Shown here piece after piece: positions 7,326-15,681 of a DNA stretch of 64,000 nucleotides. The notes below the pieces were generated by a model. It ran no database searches. It was not told the DNA's origin and worked only from the letters and a program-made list of their open reading frames with translations. This DNA comes from JARRRD01 sp046706685. Lineage in GTDB: Bacteria > Nitrospirota > Thermodesulfovibrionia > Thermodesulfovibrionales > UBA6898. Position 1 is the first letter of the stretch. Every line of letters starts with the position of its first letter. The DNA lies in the NCBI GenBank assembly GCA_046706685.1, contig JBJKPE010000150.1, positions 4,695 to 68,694 on the forward strand. The letters are read 5' to 3'. Both the position numbers and the translations under genes were made by a program.

Positions 7326-8558
7326 ATGAATCTTCCCTACCAGGCATTCATAGCTCTCAGGTATCTGAGGTCGAGAAAGAAAAATAAAGGGGTTTCGGTG
7401 AATACCGGGATCTCCATAGGGGGAGTTGCCCTGGGTGTAATGGCGCTTCTCGTGGTACTGTCTGTAATGAGCGGTTTCCAGCAGGACCTGCAGGGGAAAA
7501 TCCTCGGGGCCAACGCCCATGTCATTATACGGAACTACGCCGGACCTATAACCGGGTATGACAAGATTGCGGCGACCCTCAAGAGCGAGAAAGACGTTTC
7601 AGCTTTTGCCCCTTTTGTGCTCGGGCAGGTGATGGTATCCCACGAAAAGAAGGCCCACGGCGTATACCTGAAGGGTATTAGTACGGCTGCCGAAGCAAAA
7701 ACCACTGACATACTGGCCCATATTAAAGACGGAAGTGCAAGAAACCTCTCCGGTGAGGACGGCGTCCCTGGCATCATTTTGGGCGGTGAATTGGCGGAAA
7801 ACCTTGGGGTTTTTGTCGGGGACAAGGTAAATGTAGTTTCGCCCGTTGGTGAAATCGGGCCCATGGGTATGCTGCCGAGGGTGCGGCAGTTCAGGGTCGT
7901 CGGCATCTTCGATATAGGAATGTTCGAATATGACAGCAACCTCGTTTTGACAGACATGAAAGCTGCCCAGCAATTCTTCGGTCTTCAGGAAAACGAGATA
8001 AGCGGGGTCCAGCTGAGGCTTCATGATATCTATAAGGCATCTGAAGTGAGAAAGCGCCTGCAGCAGGAACTCGGGTTCCCTTACGAGGTGCTGGACTGGA
8101 TGCAGATGAACAAGAACCTCTTTTCCGCGCTGAAGCTCGAAAAGATCGCGATGTTCGTGATCCTGGTACTGATAGTGCTTGTGGCGTCATTCAACATTAT
8201 CAGCAATCTTATCATGAACGTGATAGAAAAGAGCAGAGAGATAGCGATTTTGAAGGCGATGGGCGCTACCAGCGGCGGGATCATGGTCGTTTTCATGATG
8301 CAGGGCCTGTTCATCGGCCTGATAGGGACTATTTTGGGAGTGGCAGGAGGATACTCTCTGGGATACATCCTCAACACATACCAGATAATCAAACTTCCCG
8401 CCGATGTCTATTACTTGAGCCATCTGCCGGTGAAAATGGAGCTGTCCGATTTTATTGTAGTATCTTCGTCGGCGATAATTATAAGTTTTTTTGCCACGCT
8501 GTACCCTGCCTGGCAGGCGGCGAGACTGAACCCTGTTGAGCCCCTCAGGTACGAGTAA
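7326..8558 (+). CDS. lolC: Lipoprotein-releasing ABC transporter permease LolC/LolE
   Basis: Inner-membrane permease that extracts mature lipoproteins and hands them to the periplasmic carrier LolA. A first membrane segment (about 25-48) is followed by a roughly 220-residue MacB-like periplasmic domain. Three further membrane segments at about 275-300, 320-350 and 372-395 form the FtsX module. The C-terminus LYPAWQAARLNPVEPLRYE is the family hallmark. A single LolC/E gene sits here before lolD (6 bp gap), so the permease is probably a homodimer (the LolF-like state), unless a second gene exists elsewhere. At 410 residues its length is normal. Confidence 0.93.
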   Translation: MNLPYQAFIALRYLRSRKKNKGVSVNTGISIGGVALGVMALLVVLSVMSGFQQDLQGKILGANAHVIIRNYAGPITGYDKIAATLKSEKDVSAFAPFVLGQVMVSHEKKAHGVYLKGISTAAEAKTTDILAHIKDGSARNLSGEDGVPGIILGGELAENLGVFVGDKVNVVSPVGEIGPMGMLPRVRQFRVVGIFDIGMFEYDSNLVLTDMKAAQQFFGLQENEISGVQLRLHDIYKASEVRKRLQQELGFPYEVLDWMQMNKNLFSALKLEKIAMFVILVLIVLVASFNIISNLIMNVIEKSREIAILKAMGATSGGIMVVFMMQGLFIGLIGTILGVAGGYSLGYILNTYQIIKLPADVYYLSHLPVKMELSDFIVVSSSAIIISFFATLYPAWQAARLNPVEPLRYE

Positions 8559-8564
8559 GAGATT

Positions 8565-9254
8565 ATGACCGGGCTGATCGAGGCGGTAAATATAACAAAG
8601 ACCTTTATAACAGAAGCTGGAGAACTACGCGTTCTGAAGGGTATAAATTGTTCGGTAAGGGAAGGGGAGATGATAGGGATCGTGGGAGCTTCGGGAGCCG
8701 GGAAGAGCACGCTTCTCCATATACTGGGAGCACTCGACAGGCCGACATCCGGCAGGGTGCTGTTTGACGGCAGGGAGATAGCCGCCATGGAGAACGGCAT
8801 TCTCGCTAATTTCAGAAACCGCAGTGTCGGCTTTGTTTTTCAGTTCCACCATCTTCTTCCGGAATTCACCTCACTGGAAAACGTAATGATGCCGGGTTTG
8901 ATAAGCGGGATCTCTCACGCTGATATGGGGAAAAAGGCGAGAGAACTTCTCTCGGAACTGGGACTGGCCGCAAGGATGACACATAGACCGGGTGAGCTGT
9001 CCGGCGGGGAGCAGCAGCGGGTTGCCGTTGCGAGGGCTCTCGTGCAGAGTCCTAAAGTGGTACTTGCGGACGAGCCGACCGGCAACCTGGATACCTCAAC
9101 AGGAAACGACCTGTTCGAGCTTTTCATCGATCTGAACAGACGGAAGAGGATAACATTTGTGATCGTTACCCACAATAAGGATCTTTCAGGCCGCTGCCAC
9201 AGGGTGCTTGAAATGGCGGACGGAAGATTTGTGGATGGAGGCGGTCCCGCCTGA
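8565..9254 (+). CDS. lolD: Lipoprotein-releasing ABC transporter ATP-binding protein LolD
   Basis: Energises the Lol permease. Walker A is GASGAGKST (about 44-52), the signature LSGGEQQRVAVARAL and Walker B VVLADEPTGNLD are intact, and an H-loop follows in IVTHNKDL. At 229 residues it has the usual size. It follows the permease gene by 6 bp and precedes the rhodanese-rubrerythrin gene by 14 bp, so all three probably share a transcript. Confidence 0.95.
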   Translation: MTGLIEAVNITKTFITEAGELRVLKGINCSVREGEMIGIVGASGAGKSTLLHILGALDRPTSGRVLFDGREIAAMENGILANFRNRSVGFVFQFHHLLPEFTSLENVMMPGLISGISHADMGKKARELLSELGLAARMTHRPGELSGGEQQRVAVARALVQSPKVVLADEPTGNLDTSTGNDLFELFIDLNRRKRITFVIVTHNKDLSGRCHRVLEMADGRFVDGGGPA

Positions 9255-9268
9255 GATAACCGGGGAAA

Positions 9269-10096
9269 ATGGCGATATACAAAAAAATCGAAACGATGAG
9301 CGCTGAACAGACCAGGGCTTGGCTTGCCGGCAAGAGCGAGGGCGATTTCATTCTGCTCGATGTCCGTCAGCCGGCGGAGTACCGTTCGGGCCATCTACCG
9401 GGTGCAGTATTCATCCCGCTTCCCGAGCTCCCAGACAGACTCAAGGAACTTGACCCCTCCAAACCCGTTGTTGCATATTGCCGGAGCGGCAACCGGAGCA
9501 GGTCTGCGGCGGCTTTTCTATTAACGGAAGGATTCACCTCGGTATACAGTTTAGACGGCGGCATCACGGCATGGAACGGTCAGGTCGCCGCAGGAGACTA
9601 CCGGGAGGGCCTGTATCTGCTTGAGGGCAGGAAGACAGGCGAAGAATTGATTTCTCTTGCCTGGTCACTCGAAGAAGGCAGCCGGGTGTTTTATGACAAG
9701 GCCGGAGAGATGACTTCCGATAAGGAAGCAAAGGACCTTTTCCACAGCCTTGCCGGGGCCGAGGAGATGCACAAATCGAATATTTACGAGGCATATAAAA
9801 TGGTGGCCCCGAAAGACTCAGGGGAAGACTTTCCGGATGACGGGGCTCTGAAAGGTATTATGGAGGGCGGAGTTCCGGTTGAGGATGTGATAGATTTTTT
9901 AAAGGGTCAGGGCAGGACAGTGCTGGACGCCGTGGAGGTTTCCATGGAGTTGGAGACTAACGCCCTTGACCTGTACATCAAGATGCTCAGGGAGATAGAG
10001 GACAAGAACGCCCGGAGAGTTTTCGCCTCGCTGATCGAGGAAGAGAAGCATCACTTGTCGATGCTTGGCGCACTGCTGGAACAAAAGGCGGGCTAG
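9269..10096 (+). CDS. Rhodanese domain fused to a rubrerythrin-like ferritin domain
   Basis: Residues 10-110 form a rhodanese domain with the active-site loop CRSGNRS, whose cysteine can carry sulfane sulfur. Residues about 120-270 form a four-helix ferritin-like domain with di-iron type ligand pairs: E in ELISLAWSLEEGSRVFY, EEMH, ELETNALDLY and EEEKHH. The fusion is 275 residues long and has no signal peptide, so it acts in the cytoplasm. A role in sulfur transfer linked to peroxide defence is inferred from the two halves. Fusions of this type occur in anaerobes. It is the third gene of the lol cluster, and the YceI gene follows 5 bp later. Confidence 0.85.
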   Translation: MAIYKKIETMSAEQTRAWLAGKSEGDFILLDVRQPAEYRSGHLPGAVFIPLPELPDRLKELDPSKPVVAYCRSGNRSRSAAAFLLTEGFTSVYSLDGGITAWNGQVAAGDYREGLYLLEGRKTGEELISLAWSLEEGSRVFYDKAGEMTSDKEAKDLFHSLAGAEEMHKSNIYEAYKMVAPKDSGEDFPDDGALKGIMEGGVPVEDVIDFLKGQGRTVLDAVEVSMELETNALDLYIKMLREIEDKNARRVFASLIEEEKHHLSMLGALLEQKAG

Positions 10097-10101
10097 TTTC
10101 T

Positions 10102-10653
10102 TTGCAGAGGCTTGACCAGTCTTCGGCGGTATGCGACGTCCTCACCTATAAGGAGGGCCTGCTTTCTTCTTTTGCCCATGACTTGAGGATCAAGGTAACG
10201 TCGTTTAATATAGACCTCGGCGGGACGGACAATTTTATCAGAGCGGAGTTCGATGTAAGGTCCCTGCGCGTGGAGTGCGCCGTAGTGGACGGAAAGGACA
10301 GACCGGACCTCCTGAGTGACCGGGACAGGGACGAAATCAATAAGATAATCGTCTCGGAAGTGCTGGATACTGAAAAGCACCCTGCTATATATCTTGTTTC
10401 TTCATCTGTCGGGAAGGACGATTCGCAGTACCTCGTAAGAGGCCATTTGACAGTGAACGGTGAGAAGAGGGAGATATCGTTTACTGTGCGAAAAGAGGAT
10501 GGTGCCCATTATGTTACCGATGTCAGCCTGCACCTTCCGGACTTTGGGATCAAGCCGTTCAGTACATTGTTCGGTGCGGTCAGGCTGAAGCCCGATATCC
10601 TGATCCACATCAGTATACCAGCGGAGCGGATTGAGGCGGAGGCACTGCAGTAG
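10102..10653 (+). CDS. YceI-like lipid-binding protein (183 aa, cytoplasmic form)
   Basis: YceI proteins form a lipocalin-like barrel that binds isoprenoid-type lipids. The N-terminal GLLSSFAHDLRIKV and the pattern YLVRGHLTVNGEKREISFTV match the family. There is no signal peptide, unlike secreted YceI proteins. The start is a TTG at 10102, 5 bp after the stop of the preceding gene; no ATG or GTG lies upstream of the first conserved strand, and the ribosome-binding site is weak. The function in the cell is unknown. Confidence 0.75.
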   Translation: MQRLDQSSAVCDVLTYKEGLLSSFAHDLRIKVTSFNIDLGGTDNFIRAEFDVRSLRVECAVVDGKDRPDLLSDRDRDEINKIIVSEVLDTEKHPAIYLVSSSVGKDDSQYLVRGHLTVNGEKREISFTVRKEDGAHYVTDVSLHLPDFGIKPFSTLFGAVRLKPDILIHISIPAERIEAEALQ

Positions 10654-10728
10654 TTCCCGCATGAACGCTGTTTCTCCCTGTGCCCCCTGCCTGAGCTGTT
10701 TCATGCTTCCGGCGATGCAGGATTCGGA

Positions 10729-10920
10729 TTATTCGATCGTTATCGCCCTGAAAGGACAGCAATTAACAACCCCTTTGTGCTCCTCAACGATGAACAGCTC
10801 ATAGTGTACTACCCAGGGCCTGCCATCCCTCATCTCAAAAAACATCGGGTATATCTCTGCACAGGCCCCGCATCCCACGCAAAGGCTGTAATCTATATAA
10901 GGAATCAGGATGTGTGCCAT
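10729..10920 (-). CDS. Small ferredoxin, one [4Fe-4S] cluster (63 aa)
   Basis: Electron carrier of the single-cluster type. The cysteine pattern is CVGCGAC near the N-terminus plus a CP pair in NCCPFRAITIE at the C-terminus, enough for one cubane cluster. The second half of a bacterial two-cluster ferredoxin is replaced by a charged segment. Related small ferredoxins occur as stand-alone genes in Nitrospirota and Deltaproteobacteria. It is transcribed opposite to its neighbours; its partner is unknown. Confidence 0.82.
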   Translation of the reverse strand: MAHILIPYIDYSLCVGCGACAEIYPMFFEMRDGRPWVVHYELFIVEEHKGVVNCCPFRAITIE

Positions 10921-11082
10921 AGCGCATAATAATTATAACTTATTACTGCTTTGCTAAAGAAAGTCTCTCCCTGCAATTCCGCACTCGTCCGGTCGCAGCG
11001 GCTCTCGGCGAAGACTCCTGCCGAAAGGATCTTTCCTTTTCTTTAGGTCGAAACCGAATATTACAGCATCCGCACATTTTTG

Positions 11083-11111
11083 TTGAGATTAATCATGGCT
11101 CACGTTAATAT
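11083..11111 (+). promoter_or_regulatory. Sigma-70 promoter of hpt
   Basis: TTGAGA (11083-11088), 17-bp spacer, TAATAT (11106-11111), 27 nt before the hpt ATG. It lies in the 218-bp gap between the divergent ferredoxin and hpt genes. Confidence 0.6.
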
Positions 11112-11138
11112 AGATTTACCAAAGCGGCGGAGGTGTGG

Positions 11139-11660
11139 ATGATTGTAGGTAAGCCCTTTCTGACAGTGGATCTTATAAACGGGAAAGTCAGAGAACTGGC
11201 GGAGAGAATATCAAAGGACTACGAGGGAAAAGAGCTTGTTGCGGTCGGAATTATGAAGGGGGCCTTTATGTTCTTCAGCGACCTGGTAAGATTAATCAGG
11301 ACCCCTTTGACCGTGGATTTCATTATTGCTTCGAGCTACCTGAAAGACGAAACATGCGGTGAAGTGAAGATATATTATGATGTCAGGGAAGAAATTGCAG
11401 ACAAGGATGTTCTCCTGATTGACGATATTGTAGACACCGGCGTGACCCTCAATTACCTGAGGGAGCGGATCCTTATGAGGGGCCCGCGCAGTGTTAAGAT
11501 ATGCTCTTTTCTGGACAAAACCGAAAGACGGGAAGTTGAGATACCGATAGATTATGTGGGGTTCAGAGTCCCCAACGAGTTCGTCGTCGGGTATGGTCTC
11601 GATTACGACAATAAATTCCGCAATCTGCCCTATATATCTTGCTTTAAAAAGACTGCATAG
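11139..11660 (+). CDS. hpt: Hypoxanthine phosphoribosyltransferase
   Basis: Salvages hypoxanthine and guanine with PRPP. The PRPP-binding signature VLLIDDIVDTGVTL is intact, as are the N-terminal GIMKGAFMFFSDL and the C-terminal YVGFRVPNEFVVGYGLDY. The ATG at 11139 is preferred to the GTG at 11133 because the GGCGGAGG ribosome-binding site would overlap the GTG. This gives 173 residues, normal for the family. queD follows after 18 bp. Confidence 0.94.
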   Translation: MIVGKPFLTVDLINGKVRELAERISKDYEGKELVAVGIMKGAFMFFSDLVRLIRTPLTVDFIIASSYLKDETCGEVKIYYDVREEIADKDVLLIDDIVDTGVTLNYLRERILMRGPRSVKICSFLDKTERREVEIPIDYVGFRVPNEFVVGYGLDYDNKFRNLPYISCFKKTA

Positions 11661-11678
11661 ACAACCGGAGGTCTTACA

Positions 11679-12050
11679 ATGTACGAGTTAACGGTGGAAG
11701 TTGGTTTTTCTGCTGCTCACCAGTTGAGGGGCTATAAGGGGAATTGTGAGAACATGCATGGCCATAACTGGAGGGTGCAGATAAATATAACTGCCGAGAG
11801 GCTGAACGAGATAGACATAGCGATGGACTTCCGTGAAATCAAACAGATAGCGAGGGAGGTAATCTCGCCGCTGGATCATGCATTTCTAAACGAAGTATTC
11901 CCATTTACTGAGAAGAATCCCTCTTCGGAGAATATAGCAAAGTGGATATACGATTCATTGAAGAAGAGGGTGAACAACGATGGCATACGCGTTGCTGGCG
12001 TCACTGTCTGGGAATCCGACAGCGCGTCGGCTTCGTACTATGAAGATTGA
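11679..12050 (+). CDS. queD: 6-Carboxy-5,6,7,8-tetrahydropterin synthase (QueD/PTPS family)
   Basis: Second step from GTP-derived dihydroneopterin triphosphate towards queuosine, or another pterin role. The zinc-binding histidines are in SAAHQL and MHGHNW; the catalytic cysteine lies in KGNCENMHGH. LDHAFLNEV and NPSSENIAKWIY complete the family pattern. At 123 residues it is typical for QueD. It overlaps the following TldE gene by 11 bp. Confidence 0.9.
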   Translation: MYELTVEVGFSAAHQLRGYKGNCENMHGHNWRVQINITAERLNEIDIAMDFREIKQIAREVISPLDHAFLNEVFPFTEKNPSSENIAKWIYDSLKKRVNNDGIRVAGVTVWESDSASASYYED

Positions 12051-13383
12051 CGCAGGGTTTGCCGAAGAGGCGGTTTCAAGGGCGCTTAAGGGCGGCGCGG
12101 ACGAGGCGGAGGCGTTTGTCAGGTCTTCCAGAAATCTTTCCGTTGAGATAAAGGACCAGTCGGTGGATTCCCTTAAGTCGGCCCGCAGTTTCGGATATTC
12201 GGTCCGCATTATCAGGAACGGAAAACTTGGATTTTCCTATTCGACCGACCGGGAGGACATCGGCTCCGTGGTGGAGAGGGCGCTCGACGCCGCAGAATTT
12301 TCGGACGAAGATGTTTATCTGGGGCTGCCTGAAGGGTCGGAGACCCGGGCCGATGTCCCTGTGTTCGACCCTACCATAGAGTCTCTAAAGGAAGATGAGG
12401 CTGTCGGGAAGGTTATGCTTCTGGAAAAAGCGGCTTATGAGACGGATAAGAGGATAAGAAGGATCCGGAAGGCGGCTGGTTCCTTTTCAGTGACTGAAAC
12501 GGCGGTAGCGAATTCGAGGTCGGTCGCGGCTGTTTACGCTGCAACGTCGTGTTCAGCGCAGGTCACGGCGATCGCCGAGGAGAAGAGCGAGAGCCAGATG
12601 GGGTGGGACTTCTGGGCCGGTAGGTTTTTTCGGGAGATGGCGTTCGAAGATATAGGCAGAAACGCAGCCCATCGGGCGACAAGCCTCCTCGGTGCGAGGA
12701 AGATGGCCGGCGGCAAGGCAGACGTAATATTGGACAGCTCGGTGACGGTGGATTTCCTGGGGATATTTGCAGCCTCTCTGTCATCCGAGGCCGTGCAGAA
12801 GGGAAGATCGCTGCTTGCCGGCAAAGTCGGCCGGAAGGTCATGAGTGATAAGGTCAACATGACGGACAGCGGGCTTCTTCCCGGAAAATCCGGGTCTAGC
12901 CCCGTGGACGACGAAGGTGTGGCATCGCGGGAGACCGTTCTTGTCCGCGCCGGAGTTCTGGAAAATTATCTGTACAATACATACACGGCGAGAAAGGGTG
13001 GCACCCTTTCCACCGGCAACGCAGTGAGGGGCAGGTTTTCCTCTCCTCCCTCGGTAGGCATCACAAACCTTTTTATAGAGGCTGCTTCGGGAAGCCATAC
13101 AGCCAGGGGACGGGATATTTTCAGCTCTGTCGGCAGAGGGTTATATATAATCGACGCGATGGGTGTCCATACGGCAAACCCTGTTTCGGGAGAATTTTCG
13201 GTGGGGGTGTCGGGCCTGTGGATCGAAAAGGGCGAGGTCAGATATCCTGTGAAAGAAGCCGTGATATCGGGGAACATCCTGGATTTTTTCAGTGGTATTA
13301 CGACAATCGGAGACGATCTGCGGTTTTATGGAAACGTGGGCGGCCCGAGCCTGATCATCTCGGGTGTCGATGTGAGCGCGTAG
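12040..13383 (+). CDS. TldE/PmbA-family protein (metalloprotease partner)
   Basis: TldD-TldE complexes are processing or degrading proteases for small peptides; TldE/PmbA is the subunit without the metal site. No HExxxH motif is visible, which fits TldE rather than TldD. The C-terminus GLWIEKGEVRYPVKEAVISG and the segment SSPVDDEGVASRETVLV are typical. The ATG at 12040 overlaps queD by 11 bp and starts the conserved N-terminus MKIDAGFAEEAVS; an upstream in-frame ATG (11980) would lie deep in queD. From 12040 it has 447 residues. No tldD partner is seen nearby. Confidence 0.88.
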   Translation: MKIDAGFAEEAVSRALKGGADEAEAFVRSSRNLSVEIKDQSVDSLKSARSFGYSVRIIRNGKLGFSYSTDREDIGSVVERALDAAEFSDEDVYLGLPEGSETRADVPVFDPTIESLKEDEAVGKVMLLEKAAYETDKRIRRIRKAAGSFSVTETAVANSRSVAAVYAATSCSAQVTAIAEEKSESQMGWDFWAGRFFREMAFEDIGRNAAHRATSLLGARKMAGGKADVILDSSVTVDFLGIFAASLSSEAVQKGRSLLAGKVGRKVMSDKVNMTDSGLLPGKSGSSPVDDEGVASRETVLVRAGVLENYLYNTYTARKGGTLSTGNAVRGRFSSPPSVGITNLFIEAASGSHTARGRDIFSSVGRGLYIIDAMGVHTANPVSGEFSVGVSGLWIEKGEVRYPVKEAVISGNILDFFSGITTIGDDLRFYGNVGGPSLIISGVDVSA

Positions 13384-13410
13384 GCGCCCGGAAGCGCCGA
13401 AGATAAAAAG

Positions 13411-13442
13411 CCAGGCAGAATGCCTGACTGAGAATGTCAGGC
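13411..13442 (+). terminator. Possible weak terminator or attenuator after tldE
   Basis: Three related segments, CCAGGCA, TGCCTGAC and GTCAGGC, can form two mutually exclusive hairpins (first with second, or second with third). Only a short CTTTGCGTT tail follows, so this is weak as a terminator. The rest of the 231-bp gap up to 13614 shows no gene. Confidence 0.35.
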
Positions 13443-13614
13443 TTTGCGTTACAACCATTCTTCTGCCGTGGATCTTTCTTAAGCAAGTGAGAGACATCCC
13501 GGGAACGGCAATCATAGAAGGAGTGCTCAGTGTTACTGCCATACCCCGGCAACCCTGACCTTGCTGTCTGTCACCTCCGGTGTTTGCATGCGTTATAATA
13601 GTGCGGTGAAAACG

Positions 13615-14637
13615 ATGCGTGTTGCCAGATATTACGGAAAAGACGATATTCGTCTCGAAGAGATGCCCGTTCCGGAGCCGGGACCGGGCGAACTGGTCAT
13701 CGGCATCAAGGCGAGCGGAATCTGCGGGAGCGACGTGATGCACTGGTACAGGGCGGGGAGGGGGCCGGTTGTGCTGGGGCATGAAATAGCCGGGGAAGTT
13801 ACGGCTGTAGGGGAGGGTGTCAGTAACTATAAGCTCGGGGACAGGGTGACAGCTTCGCACCATGTACCCTGCAACACCTGCCATTACTGCCTGAACGGCC
13901 ACCATACCGTCTGTGAAACCCTGAGGCGAACGAATTTCTATCCGGGCGGTTTTGCGGAGTTTGTCCGGCTGCCCTCCATTAACGTGGACAGGGGGGTGTA
14001 TCTTCTGCCGGAAGAACTTTCTTTTGAAGAGGCGACCTTCGTTGAACCGCTTGCCTGCGTGTTCCGTGGGCAGAGGATCGCAGGAATGAAGACAGGTCTA
14101 AGCGTGCTGGTATTCGGCTGCGGCATCGCCGGATTACTGCATATCCAGTTGGCTCGTGTGCTTGGAGCATCTGTAGTCGTGGCGGCCGACCTTAACCGCT
14201 CCAGACTGGAAGCGGCGCGCAGACTTGGGGCGCACGATGTGATTTTTGCCGCCGATGATGTCCCGGGAATCTTCAGGGGGGGGAATAAGGGGAGACCGGC
14301 GGACATTATTATACTGACAACCGGGGCCGAAAAGGCCATAGCGCAGGCCTTCGGCTCGGTCGACAGGGGTGGGACGATCCTGTTTTTCGCACCTGCCGGC
14401 AGTGAACGTACGATGCCGCTGCCCTTCAATGACCTGTTCTGGCGCAATGAGATCACCCTTACTTCGTCCTATGCCGCAAACTATTATGAGCATGTGACGG
14501 CCATGGAACTTATCCGTCAGCGGAAGGTGAATGTCCGCGACATGATTACCCACAGGCTTCCCCTCTCCGAAACGGGGAAGGGCTTTCGGCTTGTTGAGAG
14601 TGCCGGGGTATCACTAAAGGTGGTCATAGAGCCTTAG
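13615..14637 (+). CDS. Zinc-dependent medium-chain dehydrogenase
   Basis: NAD(P)-dependent oxidation of a secondary alcohol or polyol; substrate unknown. The catalytic zinc motif is present (GICGSDVMHW, GHEIAGEV) and the structural zinc loop is complete (CNTCHYCLNGHHTVC). A Rossmann fold follows (VLVFGCGIAGLLHIQLAR). From the ATG at 13615 it has 340 residues. A TATAAT at 13594-13599 lies 15 nt before this ATG, and an in-frame GTG at 13606 falls at the expected transcription start, so the start is uncertain by three codons. Sorbitol or threonine dehydrogenase-like enzymes are the nearest types. The LsrF-like aldolase follows. Confidence 0.85.
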   Translation: MRVARYYGKDDIRLEEMPVPEPGPGELVIGIKASGICGSDVMHWYRAGRGPVVLGHEIAGEVTAVGEGVSNYKLGDRVTASHHVPCNTCHYCLNGHHTVCETLRRTNFYPGGFAEFVRLPSINVDRGVYLLPEELSFEEATFVEPLACVFRGQRIAGMKTGLSVLVFGCGIAGLLHIQLARVLGASVVVAADLNRSRLEAARRLGAHDVIFAADDVPGIFRGGNKGRPADIIILTTGAEKAIAQAFGSVDRGGTILFFAPAGSERTMPLPFNDLFWRNEITLTSSYAANYYEHVTAMELIRQRKVNVRDMITHRLPLSETGKGFRLVESAGVSLKVVIEP

Positions 14638-14731
14638 AGAAGCGGGGGCATCAGTTGACTTGTATTTCCCGGACACTGACATATGCGGATGATGTAAAAA
14701 AAATAAATTCAGGAAGAGGAGGTAGTTCATT

Positions 14732-15571
14732 ATGGATTGGGGACTGAAAAACCGTCTTTCCCGGATAATCAAACCCGACGGCAGGACCGTCATGCTGGCC
14801 GTGGACCACGGATATTTTCTTGGTCCGACCACCGGACTTGAAAACGCAGGAAGGACTATCAGGCCGATTCTTTCTTATGCGGATGCCCTGATGCCGACAA
14901 GGGGGATCCTCCGTACGTCCGTGGATCCGGCGACCGAGACACCTATGGTGCTCAGGGTATCCGGCGGCAACAGTATCTTGAGTGAATTATCGAACGAGGG
15001 CATTACCGTTGCAATGGAGGATGCGGTGCGGCTCAATGTAGCAGCCGTAGCGCTCTCGATTTATGTCGGCTCACCGAACGAACACCAGACTATTCTCAAT
15101 CTGACCAGACTCGTCGACGAAGGCCATCGCTACGGAATACCCGTTCTTGCCGTGACGGCTGTGGGCAAAGAAATGGTTCGGGACGCGAGATATCTCGCCT
15201 TGTGCTGCCGTATAGCGGCCGAGCTCGGCGCCCACTTTGTTAAGACATACTATTGCGACGGGTTCGAGAAAGTCGTAAAAACCTGCCCTGTGCCTCTGGT
15301 GATGGCTGGTGGAAAGAAACTGCCAGAATACGATGCCCTCGAACTCACTTACAATGCGATAAAGCGCGGGGCGGCAGGGGTGGATATGGGGAGAAATATC
15401 TTCCAGTCAGCCTCCCCGGTGGCCATGATCCAGGCCGTCAGGTCCGTGGTGCACGAAGGGACGACGCCGAAACAGGCCTTCGATCTCTATAATACGCTCA
15501 GAAAGGCCAGGAAAGGCGAAAGGAAATCCGGAGTGAAGGGGGTTGTCGCAAAGAACGAGGGGGCGAAGTGA
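14732..15571 (+). CDS. LsrF/DhnA-like class I aldolase (279 aa)
   Basis: The sequence closely resembles LsrF, the thiolase that ends autoinducer-2 phosphate breakdown: LDWGLKNRLSRI-type start, VMLAVDHGYFLGPTTGLE, LMPTRGILRTSVDP, AMEDAVRLNVAAVALSIYVG, FVKTYYCDGFEK (Schiff-base lysine region), AGGKKLPEYDALE and VDMGRNIFQS. No other lsr genes are present, so an AI-2 role is not supported by context; class I fructose-bisphosphate aldolase or a related C-C lyase is equally possible. AGGAGG precedes the ATG. It follows a zinc dehydrogenase by 94 bp and ends in a hairpin terminator. Confidence 0.82.
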   Translation: MDWGLKNRLSRIIKPDGRTVMLAVDHGYFLGPTTGLENAGRTIRPILSYADALMPTRGILRTSVDPATETPMVLRVSGGNSILSELSNEGITVAMEDAVRLNVAAVALSIYVGSPNEHQTILNLTRLVDEGHRYGIPVLAVTAVGKEMVRDARYLALCCRIAAELGAHFVKTYYCDGFEKVVKTCPVPLVMAGGKKLPEYDALELTYNAIKRGAAGVDMGRNIFQSASPVAMIQAVRSVVHEGTTPKQAFDLYNTLRKARKGERKSGVKGVVAKNEGAK

Positions 15572-15575
15572 TATG

Positions 15576-15597
15576 GGGAGCGCGCCTCCCTGCTTTT
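15576..15597 (+). terminator. Intrinsic terminator after the LsrF-like gene
   Basis: GGGAG-CGCGC-CTCCC stem-loop followed by TGCTTTT, 5 bp after the stop codon. Short stem, modest U tract. Confidence 0.5.
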
Positions 15598-15681
15598 CAA
15601 ATAAGGGGGGATTCTGTTAAAATTAGCATCCATGCAGGGACGGCTGTTGCGACTGTGCGTTGAAAACCTGGAGGTTTGATG

